From a bacterium 0.1xD8-71 (GTDB lineage Bacteria > Bacillota > Clostridia > Lachnospirales > Lachnospiraceae), in assembly GCA_003612405.1 (NCBI GenBank), contig RAYR01000011.1, forward strand, positions 119,356 through 183,355: a stretch of DNA of 64,000 bases, read 5' to 3'. Position numbers and translations under genes: made by a program. The notes under the pieces were generated by a model. The model did not search any database and was not told the DNA's origin. It worked only from the letters and a program-made list of their open reading frames with translations. Positions 45,031 to 55,191 of this stretch are shown piece by piece (position 1 is the stretch's first letter; every line of letters starts with the position of its first letter).

Positions 45031-45558
45031 ATGAACGAGATCATGAAAGCCATAAAAGAACGCAGGAGCATCCGCAAATTTAAACCGGATATGCCCACAA
45101 AAGAAGCGCTGGAACAGATTATTGAGGCAGGTCTTTATGCTGCCAGCGGCATGGGAAAACAGACGGTCATCACGATTGCCGTCACCAATAAAGAAATAAG
45201 AGATGCCCTTTCCGAAGCCAATCGCAGCATCGGCGGCTGGGAGGAAGGTTTTGATCCTTTCTACGGAGCACCTGTCATTCTGATTGTACTTGCAGATAAA
45301 AGCAGCGGAACCCGTATTTACGATGGAAGCCTCGTTATGGGAAACATGATGTTAGCCGCCCACTCTCTCGGCCTTGGAAGCATCTGGATCCATCGGGCGA
45401 AAGAAGAATTTGAAACTGATCAATGGCAAAAGCTCCTTGCAGACCTGGGCGTAGAAGGCGAATGGGAAGGCATCGGCCATTGTGCGGTTGGTTATATAGA
45501 CGGAGAAATCCCCAAAGCCGCCGCCCGTAAAGACAACAGAGTATTCTGGGTTGAATAA
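45031..45558 (+). CDS. Nitroreductase family protein
   Basis: FMN-dependent oxidoreductase, 175 residues, probably dimeric and cytosolic. Family marks: IKERRSIRKFKPDMPTKEAL with the phosphate-binding Arg pair, YAASGMGKQ, and SLVMGNMMLAAHSLGLGSIW. GGAGG lies eight bases before the ATG at 45031; a longer in-frame start at 44950 falls on the promoter. Monocistronic, ended by the terminator at 45569-45601. Confidence 0.92.
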   Translation: MNEIMKAIKERRSIRKFKPDMPTKEALEQIIEAGLYAASGMGKQTVITIAVTNKEIRDALSEANRSIGGWEEGFDPFYGAPVILIVLADKSSGTRIYDGSLVMGNMMLAAHSLGLGSIWIHRAKEEFETDQWQKLLADLGVEGEWEGIGHCAVGYIDGEIPKAAARKDNRVFWVE

Positions 45559-45568
45559 ACTACCGCAA

Positions 45569-45601
45569 AAAGACTGCCGGAACTTCCATCCGGCAGTCTT
45601 T
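45569..45601. terminator. Bidirectional terminator
   Basis: Perfect 13-bp stem AAAGACTGCCGGA / TCCGGCAGTCTTT with a 7-base loop. TATTGTTT follows on the plus strand and a T-rich run (TTTTTGCGG overlapping the arm) on the minus strand. It serves the convergent nitroreductase and MFS genes. Confidence 0.92.
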
Positions 45602-45606
45602 ATTGT

Positions 45607-46896
45607 TTATTGTTCTAATTCCCAAATATGCTTGTTACGTCTGAAATACAGACACACGCCGATACCTGCAAATGCTATCACAAAGAAGAAAAATGCCGCA
45701 CCGGAACCCTTCCCCGTACCAAACAAAACTGACAGCAGACTCCCTTCTGTCTGTAATGCCATGACCGGTTCAAACACCCTGTCAACCAGAAAACCACCCA
45801 TAAAATATCCCAGCGGTATCGTAAAAAACTGCATGGAATTGCGTACTGCATAGACCCGGCCCTGCATGTTGTCCGGCACCCGCAGACGCATGATTGCATC
45901 CAGATTGGTATTCATAAGCGGTATACAAACCCATCCCAGAAAACCGCCCATACACCAGATAAAAGGTGTACGGCCAAATGCCAACAGGAAATTTTCCGTA
46001 CTCATGGAAAATAACAGGCTGTTGCAGATGACCCGCACACGGCTCTTTGGCGTCTTTAAGAAAGAAGCAAACATACTTCCCAAGAGCGTGGCAATGCCGA
46101 TTACCGCATTAACCATTCCCAACGCCTTCTCGCTCCCGCCTTCCCGCGAAAGAAGCATGGCTGGGAAAGCCGCCTCGTAAAGGGAAGCCACCAGATTGAT
46201 CGCCGAAAGAAACAGGATCAGCCCGAAAATCCCCCGCTCCCTGTTCAGGTAACGCAGCCCTTCCCTGGCTGTTGCCAATATCTTCTCTTGGTTCTCCGGC
46301 TCCTCTTCTTCTGGAATCCGAATCGCAAGAGCCAATGTCAGGAAAGCAACACCAAAAGTCAACAGATCAAAGGCCACCACCGCACCCATACCGGCCAATC
46401 CCAGAACCGCCGTTGCAATAACAGGCGTCAGAATAGAGTTCAGGGAACTTGCAAGATACCGCAGGCCGCCCACCCGCTGATAATACTTTCTGGGGAGCAG
46501 GCGTGTCACCGCCACCTCAGATGCCGGCTGCTGCACCGTATTCATCAGACCGTTAATCCCATTAATCAGATATAAGTGCCAGATCTGCAAGCCTTCTGTC
46601 TGCATCAAAAACAGCATAACTATAGTAGTCAACGCTGCCACTGTATCACATACCAGCATAACGGCTTTCTTGTTCCACTTATCACTCAAAGCGCCTGCAA
46701 AAATACTGAAAAGTACATAAGGCGCATAAGAACTCACCATCAAAAGCGCCGTCATCAATGCAGAACCTCTTTGCGTATAAGACCAGATTACCAGTGCATA
46801 ACTTGTCATCGCACTGCCAAGCCCCGAAAATGACTGGGTGCTCCAGAGCAGCAGATAACTTTTCATTTCCTGTATTGTTGTAATATATTTTTTCAT
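45607..46896 (-). CDS. MFS transporter, Mef/DHA3-like exporter
   Basis: 429 residues, 12 predicted helices. Loop 2-3 carries the MFS motif A form GALSDKWNKKAVML. The layout resembles macrolide-efflux (Mef) type DHA3 exporters: YAPYVLFSIFAGALSDKW, LINGINGLMNTVQQPASEVA, LRYLASSLNSILTPVIATAV. The start ATG at 46896 has AAAGGAG eight bases upstream, and that site can be sequestered by the leader at 46898-46994. It is last gene of an operon with a membrane protein, a TIGR04076 protein and a GNAT enzyme. Antibiotic export is inferred from the family and the leader peptide, not proven. Confidence 0.88.
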   Translation of the reverse strand: MKKYITTIQEMKSYLLLWSTQSFSGLGSAMTSYALVIWSYTQRGSALMTALLMVSSYAPYVLFSIFAGALSDKWNKKAVMLVCDTVAALTTIVMLFLMQTEGLQIWHLYLINGINGLMNTVQQPASEVAVTRLLPRKYYQRVGGLRYLASSLNSILTPVIATAVLGLAGMGAVVAFDLLTFGVAFLTLALAIRIPEEEEPENQEKILATAREGLRYLNRERGIFGLILFLSAINLVASLYEAAFPAMLLSREGGSEKALGMVNAVIGIATLLGSMFASFLKTPKSRVRVICNSLLFSMSTENFLLAFGRTPFIWCMGGFLGWVCIPLMNTNLDAIMRLRVPDNMQGRVYAVRNSMQFFTIPLGYFMGGFLVDRVFEPVMALQTEGSLLSVLFGTGKGSGAAFFFFVIAFAGIGVCLYFRRNKHIWELEQ

Positions 46897-46897
46897 A

Positions 46898-46994
46898 GAC
46901 TTTGCTCCTTTCAGATGTTTAACTGATAATTACGCAAAGTCCAAGAGCAGTTTTCTACTCCATGCAATCCTGCTCTACAAGACTTTGCATGGAG
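46898..46994 (-). promoter_or_regulatory. Translation attenuator of the MFS gene
   Basis: Mutually exclusive helices on the minus strand. GCAAAGTC (46988-46981) inside the leader peptide, extended by AGAGCAG, pairs with CTGCTCT..GACTTTGC (46950-46934). The same GACTTTGC can instead pair with GCAAAGTC (46905-46898), which abuts the Shine-Dalgarno AAAGGAG and the ATG of the exporter. A further perfect stem CTCCATGCAA / TTGCATGGAG (46994-46985 with 46967-46958) competes with the first. A ribosome stalled on the leader would mask the first segment and change which helix forms. Confidence 0.75.
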
Positions 46995-47016
46995 CTTCTG
47001 CAATGCACAGTTTCAT
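46975..47016 (-). CDS. Leader peptide of the MFS gene
   Basis: 13-codon frame MKLCIAEAPCKVL ending in TAG, with an ideal ribosome-binding site AAGGAG eight bases before its ATG, starting 16 bases after the GNAT stop. The codons Cys-Lys-Val lie exactly on the first GCAAAGTC segment of the attenuator. This is the architecture of antibiotic-sensing leader peptides upstream of erm, cat and mef genes. I know of no described peptide with this sequence. Confidence 0.72.
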   Translation of the reverse strand: MKLCIAEAPCKVL

Positions 47017-47032
47017 AATGTAATCTCCTTCC

Positions 47033-47989
47033 CTATCGACATATTATATAATAAGGACATATGTCCTCATAAGTGCCGTCTTTTAACCGAAATCCTCTGG
47101 GAATAGTCCCAAGCTGCCGGAAACCAAGCCTTTCATATAAGTGCCTGGCATGTGTATTTGTGGCCACCACCGCATTAAACTGTAAAATCTGGAATCCCAG
47201 TCTTCCTGCCTGCGCAATGCAGTCTTTCACCAGTTTTTCCCCGATATGAAGCCCCCGTTTCTCAGAGGCCACCGCATAACTGGCATTGCAGATATGCCCG
47301 CACCGGCCTATATTGTTAGGATGCAGTATGTATAAACCAACAACTTTTCCACTTTCCGCCTCAACTGCCACACCGCAGTAACTCTGTTCCTCAAAAAATG
47401 CCCCGCCTGATGAGACATCCAGATATTCCTCCTGCGGAAAAGCAACGCCCTCTTCCACCACTTCGTTCCAGATTGCAACCATGCTGGAAATATCTTCCGG
47501 GCCGTATTTTCTGATGATCACTTGCTCTTCTCCTGTCAATACTTTTTCCATAATACCATAGACCAGCACCACACCATTCTCACACTCCCAAATCTCATGC
47601 CGCCGTGTCACATATCCTCTTCTTTCATAGAACTGACAGGCCGGAAGAGAGGCATCCAAACATACTTTATCATACCTTTTCGCCGCTTTCTCTTCCAGAT
47701 ACTGCATAATCTGACCGCCATACCCCTGCCCCTGATACCCCGGCAATACAAAAACCCTTGTGATGTGCTCTTCTTTGCAGGTGCCGGTTCCAATCAACGT
47801 CTCTCCTTCATAGAAAAGTGTCACAGTCCGGTTAGCGATATCCTGTCCAATATTATCTGTACTGTGCAGTTTGCTGAAAAAGTCCACGACTTCCTCCGGA
47901 TAATATTTCGGATAAACTGTCCTGATTGTCTCCTGCACCAGCGCGTATATCTGTGCACAATCTTCCGTCTTCGCCTCTATGTGTTTCAT
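47033..47989 (-). CDS. Tandem GNAT N-acetyltransferase
   Basis: 318 residues made of two GNAT folds. The first (about 1-150) has the acetyl-CoA loop VFVLPGYQGQGYGGQIMQYL. The second (about 160-318) has a degenerate loop region SEKRGLHIGEKLVKDCIAQA and NTHARHLYERLGFRQLGTIP. Tandem GNATs act on small molecules, amines or peptides; the substrate is unknown. It precedes the MFS leader by 16 bases, so acetylation and export may serve the same compound class. GGAGG stands before the start. Confidence 0.85.
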   Translation of the reverse strand: MKHIEAKTEDCAQIYALVQETIRTVYPKYYPEEVVDFFSKLHSTDNIGQDIANRTVTLFYEGETLIGTGTCKEEHITRVFVLPGYQGQGYGGQIMQYLEEKAAKRYDKVCLDASLPACQFYERRGYVTRRHEIWECENGVVLVYGIMEKVLTGEEQVIIRKYGPEDISSMVAIWNEVVEEGVAFPQEEYLDVSSGGAFFEEQSYCGVAVEAESGKVVGLYILHPNNIGRCGHICNASYAVASEKRGLHIGEKLVKDCIAQAGRLGFQILQFNAVVATNTHARHLYERLGFRQLGTIPRGFRLKDGTYEDICPYYIICR

Positions 47990-48022
47990 GTACCTGTTCC
48001 TCCTGCCCGCTAAACTGTGCCG

Positions 48023-48610
48023 TCAGTCAATCCTGGTCACCGTATATCCTCCGCAACTCTCCACTGTTGTTCTCAAAATATCTTCCTCCACTTCTTTTTC
48101 CAGATACACCTCCGTAAACGCCTCACAAAACGCCACCCCCGTCACGCCCTCGATGTCCAAAAGCGCCTGTCTGATTTTATCACGACATTTATCACAGGCT
48201 ATTTTATCAATATACAATACCTTATAATCCGTTCGCTCAATCTTAAATACAACCGGCCGCGTGCCATCGGAACAGCAGGCAATCATGACCCTCTCATCAT
48301 TCATCCACCCGCGCATGATGGAGCCGCCCTGTAACCCTGCATAAATATACCTTGCAATAGCATCCCAGGCCTCCGAGCAGTGTGGAAACTGCGTTCCTCC
48401 TGCCACCTCATCCGCTGTCTTTACTGTCTGCCTTAAGGTATGTAATCCCATATGCCAGAAGTCATCCGCTTCCCCATAACGCTCAAAAATAAATTCATCC
48501 CCTATATGATAACAGGGGCAAGGCCCCGCTTCCGGATCTGCACAATACTGTCTCTGTAACTCCGGATATAATTTCTTGTCAATCACTGTCACTTTGACCT
48601 TATGCTGCAT
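48023..48610 (-). CDS. TIGR04076 family protein with C-terminal heavy-metal-associated-like domain
   Basis: 195 residues. The N-terminal 85 residues match TIGR04076-type proteins (KVKVTVIDKKLYPELQRQYC, then GPCPCYHIGDEFIFE) with conserved Cys. The last 65 residues look like a metal-binding HMA fold, with DKIACDKCRDKIRQALLDIE giving Cys-x2-Cys and VEEDILRTTVESCGGYTVTR closing it. Function unknown; metal or thiol chemistry is suggested. The start at 48610 has GGAGGTGAAGAT and overlaps the upstream membrane-protein gene by 22 bases. Confidence 0.72.
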   Translation of the reverse strand: MQHKVKVTVIDKKLYPELQRQYCADPEAGPCPCYHIGDEFIFERYGEADDFWHMGLHTLRQTVKTADEVAGGTQFPHCSEAWDAIARYIYAGLQGGSIMRGWMNDERVMIACCSDGTRPVVFKIERTDYKVLYIDKIACDKCRDKIRQALLDIEGVTGVAFCEAFTEVYLEKEVEEDILRTTVESCGGYTVTRID

Positions 48611-49047
48611 ATCTTCACCTCCATAATCTTCTTTTTCCACAATAGACACCCCAGTATAAATACAGCACCGCCCATGAAAATAAATCCACCCCAAATCCAG
48701 TTCCAATATGCCCCATTCACATCAAACATCGCCAGTAACAGTTCATGCCAAAATGATAGTCCTGCTGCGATTGCAAACAAATCAAATAACAAATACCCTC
48801 CACCTAACAGATAAATCCACCGCCACCAATAATTATAATGTATATTTCTGAAAAAGGCAGCAATACCCATTATACAAAACAATGTTAAGCTTCCCATCAG
48901 CACAAAATAAAACATTCCCCTGTTTTCCATCATTTCAAGCCAGAATACAGCATACGCTTCTCTATCAACAAGGCCCCATATTCTATGTAGATGAAATACT
49001 CCAAAAAAGATGAAAAACCACGGTTCGTAGACATATATTTTCTTCAT
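48589..49047 (-). CDS. Small membrane protein with four helices
   Basis: 152 residues, no family recognised, rich in Trp/Phe/Tyr, with four predicted membrane helices (for example MFYFVLMGSLTLFCIMGIAA and GGFIFMGGAVFILGCLLWKK). Likely first gene of the operon running to the MFS exporter. The start is preceded by AGGGAAATTAGC. Its 3' end overlaps the TIGR04076 gene. Confidence 0.7.
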   Translation of the reverse strand: MKKIYVYEPWFFIFFGVFHLHRIWGLVDREAYAVFWLEMMENRGMFYFVLMGSLTLFCIMGIAAFFRNIHYNYWWRWIYLLGGGYLLFDLFAIAAGLSFWHELLLAMFDVNGAYWNWIWGGFIFMGGAVFILGCLLWKKKIMEVKICSIRSK

Positions 49048-49104
49048 GCTAATTTCCCTTGTGTACTCTTATAGAGAGATTATACCACTTTTCATCTGAC
49101 AAGC

Positions 49105-49196
49105 AGAGAAATTCCAGTATGTTTCTATATTTATTCTGTAGAGATTTGGAAGCGGTTCAGGAAATGCTTTATATTCCAGTTTGGTTCTATCTCTAC
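49105..49196 (-). repeat. Two degenerate CRISPR repeats at the trailer end
   Basis: 49167-49196 matches the CRISPR repeat at 24 of 30 positions and is exactly one 38-base spacer away from the first intact repeat. 49105-49134 matches at 20 of 30, 32 bases further out. They are decayed terminal repeats, older than the intact array. Confidence 0.7.
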
Positions 49197-49234
49197 ATGA
49201 AAATCATGTCCGTCCTCATGACGGTCATTCTATA

Positions 49235-52200
49235 CTTTAAATTCCATTCTGTTTCTACCTATACGCGGAGCAGACGAAAATGAAAGCACGGTCGACTTTA
49301 CTTTAAATTCCATTCTGTTTCTACCTATACTCGGCAGGATTGCAAAATATCCATTTTGAGAAAGAGCTTTAAATTCCATTCTGTTTCTACCTATACGTGG
49401 ACCTACGGCAATGAGTTCTTCGTTTCCTTGTACTTTAAATTCCATTCTGTTTCTACCTATACCGTCTAAAGCCAATATAACATCTTGTGACATCCGCCAA
49501 TCTTTAAATTCCATTCTGTTTCTACCTATACCACTGCCATAAACTATTGTATGACGACAGATTTTGCTTTAAATTCCATTCTGTTTCTACCTATACCCCA
49601 ACCGCCGCCGTTAAACTGTCCGCAGCAGTTTGTCCTTTAAATTCCATTCTGTTTCTACCTATACTTTCCCGGAGCATCACAGCTATCTGGAACCATACTT
49701 CTTTAAATTCCATTCTGTTTCTACCTATACCTGCCAGACATAAAACTGCCGCATTTTAAGATCGACTTTAAATTCCATTCTGTTTCTACCTATACCAGTT
49801 AAAGCTTTACCGCCCCAATAGTACTTATCCTTTAAATTCCATTCTGTTTCTACCTATACGCGATTAACAGTTATTTAAGGGAGGATAATGATACTTTAAA
49901 TTCCATTCTGTTTCTACCTATACCGGAAATGGCAGTATTCATTGATGCTGTATTTATGGCTTTAAATTCCATTCTGTTTCTACCTATACCTTGTACAGCT
50001 TCCGCGTTATAACACCGTTCCGTACCTTTAAATTCCATTCTGTTTCTACCTATACCGAAACGCTCGACTAAGAGTATACAGTATCTAAAAATCTTTAAAT
50101 TCCATTCTGTTTCTACCTATACTCGGTCACCCACGATTCAGAAAATCATCGTTAGATGGCTTTAAATTCCATTCTGTTTCTACCTATACAGATGTACGAT
50201 ATCTTTGAAAATAGTAGTTTTAGTCTTTAAATTCCATTCTGTTTCTACCTATACGGGTCAACGGCTGTAGACGTCATCGACACTAGCACAACTTTAAATT
50301 CCATTCTGTTTCTACCTATACAAAAGGCGTTGAGTGTGGTCGTTATATATGTCTGACCTTTAAATTCCATTCTGTTTCTACCTATACATATTTTAAGTCC
50401 AAAGAGGAAATAAACGGTTGCTACTTTAAATTCCATTCTGTTTCTACCTATACTTTTAACAGCGCAATAAAATCAAAAGGAATACAGACTTTAAATTCCA
50501 TTCTGTTTCTACCTATACAAGATAGGCTTCACAGGCCTCTAAAGAAGAAAATATCTTTAAATTCCATTCTGTTTCTACCTATACTTTAACCCCCGCGACT
50601 CTAAAGGGGTGGTGAGATCGATCTTTAAATTCCATTCTGTTTCTACCTATACTCAGTGCCAGAAAGACACAGATGACGATAAGGACACCTTTAAATTCCA
50701 TTCTGTTTCTACCTATACCACTATCTGATCATCAGACAAACTGTTCATTTCGATCTTTAAATTCCATTCTGTTTCTACCTATACTACAGAACGCGATTAC
50801 GGTTATTATGACGTACTAATCTTTAAATTCCATTCTGTTTCTACCTATACAGTGTAAAGAGTATGACGGAATACTGCTAGATAACTTTAAATTCCATTCT
50901 GTTTCTACCTATACTGACAAGGATGTTTTATCGTGAGCACGGTATAAGGCTTTAAATTCCATTCTGTTTCTACCTATACCCAAGACCGCCTACACCGTCT
51001 GACCCTGGAATAATCTTTAAATTCCATTCTGTTTCTACCTATACGGGAACGTGTGACTGTAAATTACAAGAACCATGTACTTTAAATTCCATTCTGTTTC
51101 TACCTATACAAGGAGACGGCGGCAGCAGCTTCAACAGCAGATCCCTTTAAATTCCATTCTGTTTCTACCTATACACGTACATGCAAATCCCGCTGTCATA
51201 TTTTCATTCCTTTAAATTCCATTCTGTTTCTACCTATACAATATGGCATATTCGGATTATACAGCGCCACTATTCTTTAAATTCCATTCTGTTTCTACCT
51301 ATACGCACTTCCACACTATGAATTTGCGCAAGGCATTGAAACTTTAAATTCCATTCTGTTTCTACCTATACGAGAACCAAACGCAGATTTTATTAACTGT
51401 ATTGCATTCTTTAAATTCCATTCTGTTTCTACCTATACGAATTTAGGATTACAATACGCATTTCTGATTAACTTCTTTAAATTCCATTCTGTTTCTACCT
51501 ATACGACCGCGGGAAGCCAAGGGGCGGGAAAGAAAGTAACCTTTAAATTCCATTCTGTTTCTACCTATACCCAAAACGCTCGACTAAGAGTATACAGTAT
51601 CTAAAAATCTTTAAATTCCATTCTGTTTCTACCTATACGATATAAAGCAAGTGTCATATTGCACAAATTAAAAACTTTAAATTCCATTCTGTTTCTACCT
51701 ATACCACGCTTGCAGTCAGCACAAACGGTTGCCATACTATACTTTAAATTCCATTCTGTTTCTACCTATACCATAATTTAATATCCTCCTTGAATTTATT
51801 GATAAACTTTAAATTCCATTCTGTTTCTACCTATACACGATTATTGAGTTTTGTTTATTGATAAATATATCACTTTAAATTCCATTCTGTTTCTACCTAT
51901 ACGAATTTGACGGATTGCGTAAGGTTGATTACGAATTGCTTTAAATTCCATTCTGTTTCTACCTATACGCAAAAGGTGTAAGCGAAAGCATTAAAAGAAG
52001 TTTCTTTAAATTCCATTCTGTTTCTACCTATACTTATATGGATGCCCATAACATCCGATAATCAGCCTAAACTTTAAATTCCATTCTGTTTCTACCTATA
52101 CGGGGCTTGACAATAAAATCTGCAAAAATCCTACATATCTTTAAATTCCATTCTGTTTCTACCTATACTAGTCATACTCAAAAGCATGAACATGGCACAG

Positions 52201-55006
52201 CTCACTTTAAATTCCATTCTGTTTCTACCTATACTAAAGCTGTGTTCCTGTTCCAATTGTGAATACCACCTTTAAATTCCATTCTGTTTCTACCTATACC
52301 TAAATTGCGTTAAGAAGAGAGGTAAATTTAACAACTTTAAATTCCATTCTGTTTCTACCTATACAATACTAACCCTAGGGAACCGCGCGCCCTTGACCGC
52401 CTTTAAATTCCATTCTGTTTCTACCTATACGACCCTACACCACCGCCTTCCGACTGGTCAACTGATCTTTAAATTCCATTCTGTTTCTACCTATACAAGT
52501 ATTAAGACTGTCAAACAATTTTTCCCTTACAATCTTTAAATTCCATTCTGTTTCTACCTATACTACAAGCGCTTGTGGCATTGATATACCTCTATCCACT
52601 TTAAATTCCATTCTGTTTCTACCTATACTTATACAGCACCAATATTCGGTGATAGAGATATGACTTTAAATTCCATTCTGTTTCTACCTATACACCGTAG
52701 CACAAGCGGAGCAGTTAGGAAGTTATATACTTTAAATTCCATTCTGTTTCTACCTATACTCTAGGCAACGTATCGTTCTTATTACCGTATACGGCTTTAA
52801 ATTCCATTCTGTTTCTACCTATACTCAATAGACTGATTACCGTGTAAGTTATTTGAAATCTTTAAATTCCATTCTGTTTCTACCTATACGGTAACGTGTC
52901 TACTGAAATAAATGCGGATAAAATCTTTAAATTCCATTCTGTTTCTACCTATACACACTACCGACCACGCCGGACGCCGGTGCATTAGGCATCTTTAAAT
53001 TCCATTCTGTTTCTACCTATACATTATTTCGTTGAAAATAGTACCTTATGCAGTATCCTTTAAATTCCATTCTGTTTCTACCTATACCGTGCGAGGGCAG
53101 AGGAACCAGAGGAGGATTTAAAACCTTTAAATTCCATTCTGTTTCTACCTATACGACAGGGCGGATACCTTCCTGGGGATCAGAAAAGAACCTTTAAATT
53201 CCATTCTGTTTCTACCTATACCCAGACCGGGGAGGAGTATGTCTATGTGCCAAAACACTCTTTAAATTCCATTCTGTTTCTACCTATACGGCAACAGATA
53301 AATGTGACTGTGTAGATGCGAAACCTTTAAATTCCATTCTGTTTCTACCTATACAACTCTTTGTCTACAGCATCCTTCTTCATTTTAAAACCTTTAAATT
53401 CCATTCTGTTTCTACCTATACTGTCATACACATTGTTTGATATGCGGTCATTATAAGCCTTTAAATTCCATTCTGTTTCTACCTATACTAAATTCTTTAT
53501 GTATACCTTATGCCCTGTATCTCTCTTTAAATTCCATTCTGTTTCTACCTATACTGAAGTGTTGAAAATGGGGTGCTTGAAATTTCAAGCCTTTAAATTC
53601 CATTCTGTTTCTACCTATACCAAAACACAACGGCATACCAATTCCGGAGAAATACACTTTAAATTCCATTCTGTTTCTACCTATACTACGGTTACCCGCG
53701 ATCAGTGCAAGGAATACACAGCTTTAAATTCCATTCTGTTTCTACCTATACCCCCATGTCGAGATAATTATAGATAGTCTTAGGACACCTTTAAATTCCA
53801 TTCTGTTTCTACCTATACTTTTTCTCACCTCCATCCTTTACATCCGTATCAAGCTTTAAATTCCATTCTGTTTCTACCTATACGCAATATCACGGCCAAG
53901 GAATTTGCCAGGATATACCCTTTAAATTCCATTCTGTTTCTACCTATACTACCCCCGTATTACTATACCGGGGGTAGACCCCTTTCCTTTAAATTCCATT
54001 CTGTTTCTACCTATACCATATCCTCTAATATCATCCCTTAGACTCTCCTCAACCTTTAAATTCCATTCTGTTTCTACCTATACTAAACTCTTTCTTCTGT
54101 TTCTGGCTCGCAAGAAATGACTTTAAATTCCATTCTGTTTCTACCTATACGACTTTTATACTGTGATAGACAAAAAGGCTAAAGAGCTTTAAATTCCATT
54201 CTGTTTCTACCTATACAGTAAAACGAATTTATACAGAAGCAGTTGAAAAACCTTTAAATTCCATTCTGTTTCTACCTATACCCATTTGGTGCGGAAAACC
54301 GATTTGCTCTACAAGTACTTTAAATTCCATTCTGTTTCTACCTATACCGTTCAGAAAGATTAAGTATGCTTAAGCCGTGTAAGCTTTAAATTCCATTCTG
54401 TTTCTACCTATACACACGCCTACAAGTGGCGGCAACAGCGGCGGTCAGTCCTTTAAATTCCATTCTGTTTCTACCTATACCTTCAAACACATGAACAGCT
54501 GTTGACTGTGCCCCTACTTTAAATTCCATTCTGTTTCTACCTATACCCAAATCCGCCCCAGCCGCCATTCATAAACATAAACTTTAAATTCCATTCTGTT
54601 TCTACCTATACATAAGCCGCAGTCGGACATTCTGCCCCAGTCTTTCTACTTTAAATTCCATTCTGTTTCTACCTATACTATCAGTGATATCTGTATATAA
54701 ATATTTTACAGAACTTTAAATTCCATTCTGTTTCTACCTATACCTAAAACATTGGAAATAATATAGATGGAGGTAAATTCTTTAAATTCCATTCTGTTTC
54801 TACCTATACATTGAAGAACAACGAAGAATATATGAAAAAAAAGCTTTAAATTCCATTCTGTTTCTACCTATACTGTCCGACATGACGGCATCCGTCTGCT
54901 CCATATGCACTTTAAATTCCATTCTGTTTCTACCTATACCATTTCTCTTCACCTTCTTTCTGTACACTCAGATCTACTTTAAATTCCATTCTGTTTCTAC
55001 CTATAC
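49235..55006 (-). CRISPR. CRISPR array, 88 identical 30-bp repeats
   Basis: On the plus strand the repeat starts CTTTAAATTCCATTCTG and ends TTTCTACCTATAC; transcribed leftward it begins GTATAGGTAGAAAC and ends GGAATTTAAAG. My hand count is 88 repeats and 87 spacers, average spacer 36.0 bases, which agrees with the total length of 5,772. All repeats read appear identical. The leader and cas genes lie at the right end, so the newest spacers are near 55 kb and the oldest near 49.2 kb. Spacers at 50056-50092 and 51571-51608 are nearly the same. Confidence 0.98.
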
Positions 55007-55191
55007 CCGCCCCATTTTCTCCCCCACTAATGCACTAACAGCACCCCCTCTTTTGTCTACCTCTTTTCACATACCTATTTTATATAAAATAAATTACCAT
55101 AACATAGCTCCCAACACCTGTACATTTCCACTGATTCCTCACATTGTCAACCCCCAATGGTTTTTACACAATTACAGGTCGACAATATTTG
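55007..55191 (-). promoter_or_regulatory. CRISPR leader
   Basis: 185 bases between cas2 and the first repeat. The array-proximal 60 bases are purine-rich on the minus strand (AAAAGAGGTAGACAAAAGAG); further out is an AT-rich palindrome ATTTTATATAAAAT and a TTGACA on the minus strand (in GGGGGTTGACAATG) with no convincing -10 at 17 bases. Expected to hold the array promoter and adaptation signals. Confidence 0.75.

Noticed and set aside
49230..50436. Minus-strand open frames with repeating IGRNRMEFK peptides
   Set aside because: They are translations of the 30-bp CRISPR repeat, which has a length divisible by three and no stop in that frame. No ribosome-binding sites.
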